Shown: in pieces, positions 54,981 to 64,000 of the stretch
Position numbering within the stretch: the stretch's first letter is position 1
Layout: each line of letters begins with the position of its first letter
Source: Golubevia sp. BC0850
Lineage: Eukaryota; Basidiomycota; Exobasidiomycetes; Golubeviales; Golubeviaceae
Direction: 5' to 3'
NCBI GenBank assembly: GCA_012976225.1
Contig: JAAVVG010000010.1
Coordinates: forward strand, 62,001-126,000
Length of the DNA: 64,000 nt
The notes under the pieces: model-generated
Seen by the model: only the letters and a program-made list of their open reading frames with translations
The model's database searches: none
What the model was told of the DNA's origin: nothing
Translations under genes and position numbers: made by a program

Positions 54981-56898
54981 GTCGCTGGAACGAAATATAC
55001 GAAGAGATCGCATCTACTAGAAGCAAGGAGCTTTGGGTCGAGAGAAGAAAAGAGTTGCAAGAGATGTTTACCAGTGGAAAGGTTTCGTTGCAGCTTTTGA
55101 AACGGAGAGAGATTCGTGAGTTGCCAAGATGGCTTCAAACTTTCCCAGCTGAACTCGGAACCCTCAAGTTGTTGAATCGACGCTCTTTTCACAATTCTCT
55201 CTGCCACTCTCAGCTGGCGACAAATCTAAAGGAGAAAGCTGCCTCGCCAACGATCTCATGCACTCTCCATTTGGAACATGAGAGATCTGAGAGGCAAATG
55301 AGACATGGCTACAGAAGGGAATCATCAGCAGAAATGGACTAGAGGAAAAGCGACATCTCTTGGGATCAAACACACCTCCTCTCGTTCCAGCAGAGGCTTT
55401 AGCTTCGAACAGAGTTAGGGTTCCAAGTGCAGCCATTCCAGGGGAAGACAGTCGAGAAGTGAATTGTGATTCGATTCCGGAGACTGGAAGCTGGAAGCTG
55501 GAAGCTGGAAGTAATGTTTTCTGAGAATTGTAATCCCAGTTTTTGAAGCTGTGATGAGTGTCTTGTGTGACACTCGAAGAAGCAAAAAGAAACTTAATCT
55601 GTTCCGAAGGAGATGAAGGTTGAGCAGGATTTCTGATTGAGAACGGAAGAAAGGGATGAGAACATTATCGAAAAGTAAGTCCCAAGCCACGCAAAAAAAC
55701 ACAAGCGACAAAAGGAACCAAATGAAAGAGACCGTGATGATTTCCCACCTGAACGCGATCGAGATCAGATTTTCCAGATGTTCGAAGGTCTCTGAATCTC
55801 GTGCAAGAGATTGGGAGTTGCCTTGAAGATAGCTTGGCGAGAGCGAGAATATGGTCAGAAGAAGATCAATTGATACTTTCGTGAGTTTCGTTCCATTTTC
55901 AACGCTCTAGAATCACGAGAAAAAGCTTCGTGATGACGGTCCAGAAATAGAGCTGTCAGCGTCAGATGATTGCAATGGATTGGATCAGTATATCGAGCAG
56001 AATGACTGTGATTCTACTGACTTGTTCTCCGATTTCCAAGGTTCTCAGCTTGACCTCCCCGCTTTTGATCTTCTCGGTCTGTTTCAGCTCTTTCCTTCGT
56101 CTTTGCAAAATTCAAGTGCGAACCAGGCGAAGTTGCTGCCAAAAGGATGAAATTTGACGCGATATGGTAGTCTGGCCCAAGACCTCACCACCAACCAGCG
56201 CCACGTGTACCCAGCAAGCAGGCAACAACGAGACTCGGCCTCCCGGCGGTGCTTGGATGAGGGATTGAACAAGACTAGCGATATGGTCCGTAGACCGTAA
56301 GAGCCGCTGCGCCGCTGCAATAGCAAGGCCAGCTGGCAACTTTTCTGATCTTCCTACTCCCTTCTTCTACTTCTCTCCTCCCACAGCTTCCCATCACTTT
56401 TCGTATCGACTTTCTGATACCCTCTAGCGCGTCAACTCTGTCACAGGTTGCCGTTTCCTCCCCACCGGTCAAATTCGCGAGGAGCCAAAGACAGATTCCT
56501 GCTCTGCAAGACGAGGCTTCAAGCTTCAAGTCGTATTCAGTTCTCCAAGAGGAATGGAAAGATAAAGGTGAGTTCTTTAATAGGTCAATCTATCCCAGGA
56601 GAGATACGAGAAGTCGCTGTGATGAACTCAAACTTGTGCATGGAACCTTTGAAGAGCAGCCAACTCATCCGCTTAGGTGGAGACACAGCGAGCTCTTAGG
56701 CATCAGATGATCTTGATATTTTGTTTGCAATCTGAGCTTTATTTTTAGTCTCTTCTCAGAAGGAGACCGTACATGACAGATGCAGATATGATTTGAGCTC
56801 TGAATGCCTCTGACTTTTCGTTCGTCCTTCTTTCTTATCGTCCCCTATCAGCTTAGAGTACCTTTTGCAGATTATCCTCTAGATTTGCGTCAAACAGA
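54981..56898. other. long region with no intact gene
   Basis: About 1.9 kb. The left part may hold further F-box debris; around 56150-56340 is GC-rich with a GTTCAATCCC-like element that does not fold into a tRNA. No intact gene is supported. Confidence 0.4.
55484..55511. repeat. heptanucleotide tandem repeat (CTGGAAG)4
   Basis: Four perfect copies of CTGGAAG in tandem, in non-coding sequence. Confidence 0.95.
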
Positions 56899-58506
56899 AT
56901 GTTGCCTCACACCAAAGGTCTCCTGCTATCACTGCTCATTCTTGCTTCATCGCAGGTCTTCGCTTCCTTACTCCACTCCGCATACCCACCGCCTACAACG
57001 ATCATCTCCTCTTCCAACAACCAGTCTTCAACTTCCAAAAACTTCGGATCAGGAATTACTTTAGGTTATATAACACCGTGGAATCCAAAAGGAAACGAAC
57101 TAACTCTGAGGTATAGGTCGAAGTTCGACATAATTGCTCCAGTGTGGTATACAGTTCATTCGATCTTGAAGGAAGAAGAAAACGAGCCAATTTACGAAGT
57201 GAAAGGTGGACCTACAAACTCAGAAGATGAAGAATGGTTGAAGGAGATCCAAAAGGGAGAAGGTTCTCCAAATCTTTCACCTAGATTTTTTTTGGACAGT
57301 TGGACAGAAGACGATTTCCTAGCCTTCCTTTCTATGGAGACTACAGCTAATTCTCTAATCTCAGAGATTCTAAGAGTAATTGAGTCAAATAAGTACAATG
57401 GGATGGTCCTAGAATCTTCAGCCATTTGGGTCTTGATCCCTTTCATTCAAGCACTCTCAACCGAACTTCATAACAGAGACAAAACTTTAACTGTGGTGCT
57501 ACCTCCATTAAGAGATCCAAAGCTCCATTCTTCAATTTCAAGACTAAATGAACTCATCTTGAAGACAGTAGAGAATACAAGAAACGAGGTCGACTACTTT
57601 AGCGTTATGACTTACGATTCCGCAGGTTCAGGTGGTTTACCGTTCTTCCCAGCTGCATTACATTTAGATCCTTCAAGCCCACTGAATAAACCAGAATACC
57701 GAAATATCAGACTACCAGGTCCTAACACTCCTTTAGATTTCATCTCTCAAAACCTGGAGCTCTTCTCTCTCATGGGCAAGTCGATGGAAGACCCGGAGGA
57801 ATTTGGAATTAATGGAAACGACAATCCTCAAAAGGTCTTTCAGGAGACCAAGAACTCCCTGGAATCGAAAATATTAACTGGAATCCCAATGTATGGCTAT
57901 ACTTATCCTATCGCCTGGATTTCGACAACACATGGGGCCTCGATTCCCAAGAGACCTCCGCCGTCGCCCATCAAATCGAAAGACGAAGACGAAGAAGCTC
58001 AAACTAAGGCCAGGGAAAAAGCGGCGAAGAAGGAAGGAGAGAAAGATGTGAAGGATCTAATACCTGTTCTGAGAGCCTCGGGAGATGCTATAACTCATGA
58101 TGGGTTGTTGGAAATTCTGAAAAGCAAGAGGCCTCTCGTTAGGTTAGATGAGAGAAGTCAAGAGGGAATCACCGATGTGAGTTCTCTTTGCTTCCGCCTC
58201 GCCGATTTTTGAGGCTTCTCTAATAAACACCATTCGGAGACTTTCTTGCTGACTTGCATGTTTAACCTCTGCTATTTTCATCCCTCCTCCCCCACCCCCT
58301 TCTTTGAATCTCTGAAGTACACGGACATTCTACCAGCAGACAAAGGAGGCTCTCAGACTCAAGAAGAGCCATGTTATTACAGAGCTTACTTCCCAACCTC
58401 CCATACTATGAAACGAAGGATAGAGAGGATCCAAGAGCAGGGAGGAATGGGATTGGCTCTGTGGGACGTTGGTCAAGCCTCGGACTGGCTGTTGGAGCAT
58501 CTTTGA
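56899..58506 (+). CDS. CHID1-like GH18 domain protein, probably non-catalytic
   Basis: Two exons (56899-58176, 58318-58506) join in frame to 488 residues. A signal peptide is clear (MLPHTKGLLLSLLILASSQV), so the protein enters the secretory pathway. It matches chitinase domain-containing protein 1 (SI-CLP): LGYITPWNPKGNELTLRYRS, FDIIAPVWYTV, RFFLDSWTEDDFLAFL, YNGMVLESSAIW, YFSVMTYDSAG, LTGIPMYGYTYPIAW, and the end MGLALWDVGQASDWLLEHL. Active GH18 chitinases have DGxDxDxE; here the equivalent is GMVLESS, so hydrolysis of chitin is not expected, as in animal CHID1. A charged insertion (KSKDEDEEAQTKAREKAAKK) interrupts the C-terminal half. A glycan-binding role in the ER or cell wall is likely. 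Confidence 0.9.
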
Positions 58507-58757
58507 TTTTGATTTTGACTTCTGATTTCTTGAAAACCTTTTCTATAACCGGACTCGAGAGAATGTAGAAAGTGTGAACGAAGATGAACGCGAAGAGTTC
58601 GAGTCGAAGCAGCCACCCAATCCTTATTAAACCACTTCAATCCAAGCAAATCCTTTCTTCTTTGATTCATTCTTCCTTCCTTCACTCTTTCAGTTTCAAG
58701 CCCTTTCAATTTCGATTCACGTAATATTCGAACCACGCAACGAAGATAGAAGATTGA

Positions 58758-59912
58758 ATGCCTGCAGCTGGTGCTAGGAAGAGTGTTGGTGTTGGTGCTA
58801 GGAAGAGCACAGGAGGAGGCAAGGGTAGGAAATCAGTAGGGAACACGACGGGTTAGTATCATTGTATCTCAATTGGACGATTCAGAGATGCTTGGAAGGT
58901 GGCAAAGAAGGGAGCGAAAGCTGAACGGGAGGTCAAATGGAGGGAGCAAGTGGATGCATCCAGCAGTAGATCCAACAGATGCTCTTTAGCTTCAATCCCC
59001 TCAAGGAATTGACACGTTGAACCTTTTGGTAGATGCTTCAACTTCATATCTGATGATTCAGACTTTCGAATTCCTCCAGATCCATTTGGTGATAGCATCC
59101 CTCCTTCACCTATTCCACCACCCAACAAACATGCCAGTTCCTAACCTCTATCACCTCTTCCTCTACTTCATTCTCTCTTCGTTTTGCCTTATGGTCTTAT
59201 CACAGTGGGAGATGATACAGTCACACGTAAAAAGCCGCGTTTCAGACCTGGAACAGTAGCTCTGAGAGAGATTCGAAAATATCAGAAATCAACAGACCTA
59301 TTGATTCAGAAACTTCCCTTTGCAAGGGTGGTGAGGGAAATAGCAAACGACTTCATATCGAGTGTCTATGATGGAACAGGTGGGAGTACGGGCTTGAGAT
59401 GGCAGTCCAGTGCCATTCTGGCATTACAGGAAGCAACGGAAGCTTATTTGGTTCATCTGTTTGAGGATGCGTGAGTACCTGATCAAAGGATCATCTGTAG
59501 GAGGGACAGAATCGGATTATGAGCAAGTATAGAGAAGGAGCTGGGCAGCAAGAATCATCGTGGACATCGTGAGAAGGGGAGGATTAGAGCAAAGGAGGAG
59601 GTAGGGCTCAATATATGCCATCTGGGGAAGCTTAGCTTAGCGAGAGTGTCTATAAGACAGCTATAGTGACTAATTCGCTTCTCTTAGCGATTTTTTCGGG
59701 CCATCTCAGGGCAAATTGCTTTCTACACTTGTGGCAACCTCGACTCTCTTCCCACCATCTCAGCCAACTAATCTGCCTTCCTCTCCTCTGCTTTCCCTCT
59801 CATTCTCTCTTTCAGCAATCTATGTGCGATTCATGCCAAGCGAGTGACACTCATGCAACGTGATCTGCAGCTGGCCAGGCGAATTCGAGGTCAATGGGGA
59901 GGTATGGGTTAG
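58758..59912 (+). CDS. CSE4: centromeric histone H3 (CENP-A / Cse4)
   Basis: Marks the centromere and replaces H3 in its nucleosomes. Exons 58758-58851, 59206-59470 and 59816-59912 join in frame to 151 residues; an optional in-phase exon at 59062-59136 ([18 protein letters not shown]) would give 176. The fold is intact: [20 protein letters not shown] (alpha-N), [14 protein letters not shown] (alpha-1), [20 protein letters not shown] (alpha-2), [20 protein letters not shown] and RRIRGQ. CENP-A identity rests on the Trp after loop 1 (LRWQ, as in Cse4, rather than H3's LRFQ), the longer loop 1, the divergent N-tail, and lack of the canonical H3 tail. Loop 1 reads [13 protein letters not shown] between DF and LRWQ, 13 residues against 3 in H3 and 6 in yeast Cse4. 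The tail [20 protein letters not shown] carries two H3-like ARKS motifs. The start is the only ATG in frame. Confidence 0.92.
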
Positions 59913-60391
59913 AATCCCGTACCTTCCTCGAATTTCTTCTTCCTTCACATCTTTGCTCTTATCTGTTCACCAGGGTTTTCATTTTGTATCTCCACCAGCT
60001 AGTCTCTAATCTCACGATCTCTTCCACCTACCTACGAATTCACGATCTCTTTCACCTACCGACGATTTCAACTTGTGCAAATCTGTTCGTTTCAAGTCTT
60101 TTCGTGTTCTCCTCACTCCTCTTCCACTTCTTTCATTGTAGTTTTCTTAAATCTCGTTTGGTCCTTCTTATTCTACTTCTCTCTGCCACCAACAATACCA
60201 TTCATCGAAGAACTCTTGGTCTCGGGCGAGAAACAGTCGGAGGAAAAGTAAGGTGAAAGAATTGGATTGCGTCAAAGACATCTTGAGAAATAGTACAATT
60301 GATGAACCAGTGCGAAAGGGGATTCGATGGGGAAACTCGACTACGGACATTCAGAATTTGGTTTTCGAGGCTGGACTGCTAATCCTCGTCC
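59913..60391. other. convergent intergenic region
   Basis: About 480 bases between the stop codons of CENP-A and the CCCH gene; pyrimidine-rich with two similar repeats of a 20-25 base ACGATCTCTTTCACCTACC-like unit near 60015-60065. No gene. Confidence 0.4.
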
Positions 60392-62730
60392 TCACTCTTT
60401 TTCATCGCTCTCTTCCGCCTCACTGGCAATCGATTCCTCATCACTACCAACTTCCAGCTCTTCCTCGTCTCCATCATCTTCCTCTTCATCTTCTCCTATA
60501 TCGTCGAACCCAACGAAATCATCTTGACCAATAAATTCTTGAGCTCTCTTTTTTCTAGAGATGAATGTTAATCCGACTCCATCGTCGTTTCCTACGTCAG
60601 AGAAAGCTCCACTTTCCAATAATCCTCTTTTTCTCTTGCGTTTGAGAGAAGACGATCCTTCACCTTCTTCTTGTTCTTGCTCTTCTTCGTCTTCTTTGGA
60701 GTCGGAGTCTTCATCTTCCAAAGAAGTGTCTTGATCCTCTTCTTGTTCAGCAGCATCGTCTCTCATGAAAAGATCACCATCTTGAATCTGAATCTCCTTT
60801 CCAATCATCAAACTACTTGCTCCATCTCCTTGAAATTCCATGTCGCTTCCATTCTCTCTTGGAATCGGTTTCCCCATTCCGCCTTTTCCTCTAGCTTTCT
60901 CGACATGTAGCAATCTACAGCCTTTCTTCTCGCACTTCCCAGACTCGTTGAAGTCCTTACATTCCCAAGTATGTCTTTCCTTGCATTCTTTACCCTTGCT
61001 GCACCAGCCCAGTTGATTGAAATCCCTACAGATGATGGCATCTGATGGGATTCCAGCAACGTGACCTTTAGAGTAAAGACAATTCTCTCCAGATCTACAG
61101 GAGCCAAACCTAAGGAAATGAACGCAGTGAGGAGTATTTTGAAGCGAAGATTGATGAGAAAGCATGCAGGTACCTTCTGCTCTTGTGCAGCCGGTCGGTC
61201 TCAAGGATCCTGGACAGATCGCAACTTTCTCTGTGTCGTGCTTGTACGGACATGAGAGTCTTCGCTTACATTGACCTGTTACATAGGAGGTCGAAGAAGA
61301 AGAAGAAGAAGGGGGAGGAAGAAGAAGGGGGAGAAAGGGAAGGAGAGTCAATCGAACGCTTGCTTGTAAGCTGAAGATAGGTTGAGTTTGTGCGTTCCAG
61401 CTAGGTCTTGAGGTTGCCAGATTACAAAAACAGAGAAATGAGTTGAGACGGACCTGTCTTGGTGTAGTAGGGGCATAGCTTTCCTTTGGCAGCCGTGTTG
61501 AGCGACATGTTTCCGCGACGAGTCTTGGTGGCAGTGCTAGCAGCGTATCTAGAAACGAAAAGGAATATGGTTGTTAGCTCGATTCCGTTAAACAGTAGAT
61601 TCCTAGTGTATCCTCAGACACTCGATCCCTGTTTCCCCTGTCCCCCGTCAGATTTGCACTCACCTAGCTTTCTGTCTTTCTCCAACTTGTTTCCCCATGT
61701 TGCTCAATCTTTCCATCTTTTCTTTCTTCAATTCCTCCATCCTCTCTCTCTTCTTCCTGAGCTCTCGATTAGCTTTCCACTGAGCAGCCACGTCTGCCTT
61801 CACTAGATTTCCACCTTTAGTTCTAACAAAGTTCTCGCCACCAATCGTAGTTCTGAGAGGGGTTGAAGTAGATCCGGTCTCAAGGGTTGGTTTGGATGTT
61901 GAAAGAGATTCTGAAGAAAGGTTTGAAATTGAAGCTTCACTTGAAGGTTGAGTAGGTTTCTTGACCAACTTGTCTCCAGCTTTATCGAAGACAAAGACCA
62001 CTCCATCGATCACCACTTCACCCATATTTTCACCTCTACGTAAGGAAGATGAAGATGATGCCTTTGAAGCCTTTGGTCCTCTGCTTCCTCCCCTACCACC
62101 TCTAGAAGCGGAAGCAGCTGCAGCTTTCATCTGGGCGGTTCTAGCGATGGCTGCTTGTCTAGCCGGCTCTCTGTTGGAAGTACGATGTTCAAGGTAGATC
62201 AACATAGAGGTTACAGCTTCAATTCAAACGTGGCCATAGAGCCCATCCCGTTCCATCTGGCCTCTCCTTTCAACAGTCACTCACGTCTTTTGATAGGTAT
62301 CAGAGCTCATCAAGCTCATGTTGTGACCTCTGCTCTTGACCCAGCTTTCATTGCTACCACTCCCACTAGATCCAGTCGCGCTTGAAGTCTTGTCGGCTAG
62401 AGTATCGCTTGAGGTGGTTGCTTGAGGCTGAGCTTTGGGGGTAATGACCAAAGATCTGTTGTGACTGCCACCTCTTGAGTTGTAGTTGTAAGCGCCTGCG
62501 CCTCTAGGAGCACCTCTTGAAGAACCTCTAGCACCTCTCGTACCACCTCTGAAGGTTGAAGCGCCGCGATAGGAGGAGGTGGAGTTGTAGTTATGAGGAT
62601 AGCCAGAGGGAGGATGGGAGTGAGTTGGAATGGATGAGTGAGGGGTTGCAGTCGAAGTTGCCTTGTGTTTTGAGATTGCTCCACTCAAAGCAGCAATTTG
62701 AGCTAACAGAGCAGCTTGATCGTCTGCCAT
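60392..62730 (-). CDS. CCCH zinc-finger protein, ZC3H3/Red5 type
   Basis: Starts at ATG 62730 (MADDQAALLAQIAALSGAI) and ends at 60392. At least four exons; the first two encode an RGG-like region (RGASTFRGGTRGARGSSRG) and a basic coiled-coil (RELRKKRERMEELKKEKMER). Five CCCH fingers follow: CPYYTKTGQCKRRLSCPYKH, CPGSLRPTGCTRAEGTCMLS, CVHFLRFGSCRSGENCLYSK, CRDFNQLGWCSKGKECKERH and CKDFNESGKCEKKGCRLLH. Finger 1 is split by an intron. Finger 3 lacks the usual Cx3H ending (CLYSKGH), so its zinc ligand is displaced. This five-finger array is that of human ZC3H3 and S. pombe Red5, nuclear factors in mRNA 3'-end processing, export and MTREC-linked decay. The C-terminus is a long acidic tail (EEEDDGDEEELEVGSDEE). 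Confidence 0.9.
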
Positions 62731-62959
62731 GGGTAGTATAGTGTCGTGAATGTTGTCTTTGGGAGGAGAGAGAGATCACTTGAGCTATATTACGAGCAAA
62801 GATGATCTCACAAAACCACTTTCTTCCTCTTACAAAGCCGAGCAGAAGATCTGACAAAATTCACCTTGTCAACTCAAAGGAAGATCCGTTGCGAAGGAAT
62901 TTGGAAGGACATCTCTTCCTCTCAGTCTTCTCTGATCTCTCTCGCCATTCAGTCTGGAT

Positions 62960-64000
62960 ATGGATTCCATTGACATTGGTTTACAAGCCACCCAGATTAA
63001 AGATCAGAACAAAAAGTTCGTCAAGGAAATCAGAAGAGAGGCTACCAATCTGAAGAACAGACTCTCGAGCATCCATCAGGTGAGAAGCTCTTCGAAGAAC
63101 AAGGCAGGAAAAAAAGGTATCAAAGTACTCATTTTTACCTTCCCTCTTTGGTTTGTCCTCGCAGGACTCTCTGTTTGTAAGAAGGATACACAACGAGTAT
63201 CCACATCTGCCTCTAATACGTCAGTACCTTGCTCAGCAGAGCATAAAGACTCCGCAGACATGGAAGAGAGCCGCTGACCTTTCGTTTTGTCTCTCCCTTC
63301 TCTCCATAGCAAATCTTCGTTGCGGAGCTTGGTATACTCCTCCAGCTTTTTCAAAAGCTACCGCATACTTCAAGAGTACTGACGGTCATATGGGACAGTG
63401 GAGGTGCGTCGACTGGAGCGAAGAAAGATCCTTCGCCAGCCTTGGTTCTGAATCGTCTCTACCTTCTCCCACTGCCTTTCCAGATTTAGTCTCAAAAGAT
63501 CCAATATTCACCTCGTTGATTTGATAGAGAAAGAAGGAGGGTGAGTATTGTAGCCTGCGAGCCAGAACGGTGCTTGATCTTCAGAAGTCTGATTCGCTTT
63601 CTCTTTCGCAGAGCTATCCTCGTTGATTCGACCCGGAGAGGTAAAGTGGGTGCTAGCAATTCTTTGTTGATTACCCGTTTCTCTAAACTAACCCCTCTTT
63701 CTTACTTCGGCTCATGCAGTCCATCCCAGATGCCCTATCTAAAACTATTCCAATTTGGTGTTGCGTTCTAAACGAAGCTTCCAGTCGGAAGTACGGGTCT
63801 CCGAATCTCTCCCAACTTTCAAATTCAGAATTCAACGAATCATTTAACTTCAATCAATCGAAATCTGGAGAACAAGGGGGCGGAGCTTGGCTGAGAACAC
63901 CGGCAGAGGTGGTAGGACAAAGTGAACATCAACAGATCGCTTCAAAGGTCGATGGGTGGGTCAAACAGCTTCTAGTGAGTCAATTCGAACCTATCTCTGC
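62960..64000 (+). CDS. RIT1: initiator tRNA ribosyl phosphate transferase Rit1 (3' end cut by window)
   Basis: Adds 2'-O-ribosyl phosphate to A64 of cytosolic initiator methionine tRNA, which keeps it out of elongation. Six exons are visible (62960-63079, 63165-63219, 63310-63403, 63484-63540, 63612-63645, 63720 onward), all in phase, and a GTGAGT at 63975 suggests another intron before the edge. Family blocks: MDSIDIGLQATQIKDQNKKF, SLFVRRIHNEYPHLPLI, NLRCGAWYTPP, YFKSTDGHMGQWRFSLKRSN, ILVDSTRRGKSIPDALSKTI, PIWCCVLN and HQQIASKVDGWVKQLL. STDGH-GQW and DSTR-GK-PDALSKT-PIWC are the Rit1 signatures. The last 200 or so residues lie beyond the window. Confidence 0.95.

Noticed and set aside
56150-56340. 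GC-rich stretch with GTTCAATCCC, possible tRNA on the minus strand
   Set aside because: No cloverleaf with a 7-base acceptor stem and 5-base T-stem could be drawn by eye; left uncalled.
59900-59925. GGGTTAGAATCCCG resembles a tRNA T-arm
   Set aside because: It overlaps the CENP-A stop codon and lacks the other tRNA parts.
1-64000. Search for transposons, retroelements or viral remnants
   Set aside because: I found no reverse transcriptase, integrase, transposase or capsid-like frame and no terminal repeats; the only long repeat pair lies within F-box paralogues.
1-64000. Possible biosynthetic or functional gene cluster
   Set aside because: Neighbouring genes belong to unrelated housekeeping processes; peroxisomal and mitotic genes occur but are scattered, so no cluster is claimed.

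Overview
This is nuclear DNA of a filamentous or yeast-like fungus, most likely a basidiomycete. Genes are split by many short GT-AG introns with GTGAGT-like donors, genes lie close together on both strands, and the gene set is fungal (NSP1, RTA1-family protein, EF-hand MscS channel, fungal GNAT, Stealth glycosyl-phosphotransferase, RIT1). The Stealth protein and the intron density favour Basidiomycota over Ascomycota; I cannot name the genus. I saw no rRNA, convincing tRNA, CRISPR array or transposon.

Layout. 0-15 kb: Stealth-family protein (+), small F-box protein (-), PEX7 (-), nucleoporin NSP1/Nup62 (+), a signal-peptide-peptidase-like membrane protein without the catalytic aspartates (-), an F-box protein (-), tubulin cofactor B (+). 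15-30 kb: an unidentified multi-exon gene (-), RTA1-family protein (-), a decayed F-box paralogue (+), a GNAT acetyltransferase (-), a single-pass membrane protein (-). 30-50 kb: peroxisomal membrane protein PXMP4 (+), mitochondrial ATP synthase alpha ATP1 (-), an intact 568-residue F-box protein (+), a single-pass protein with PY motifs (-), an EF-hand MscS channel (+), a DUF2235 hydrolase (-). 50-64 kb: an ADIP/Msd1-like coiled-coil protein (+), two decayed F-box loci (+), a CHID1-like GH18 pseudo-chitinase (+), centromeric histone H3 (CENP-A/CSE4, +), a five-finger CCCH protein like ZC3H3/Red5 (-), and RIT1 (+), which runs off the right edge.

Most of the window is housekeeping genes with no operon-like logic. 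Two peroxisomal genes (PEX7, PXMP4) and three mitosis-related genes (tubulin cofactor B, Msd1-like, CENP-A) are present but not adjacent. The variable component is an F-box family: six loci, of which three are decayed, and two share a 698-bp nearly identical inverted segment inside otherwise diverged copies, a pattern expected of gene conversion. The most unusual single genes are the CENP-A, with a long loop 1 and an H3-like ARKSTGG tail, and the SPP homologue that has lost all three catalytic motifs.
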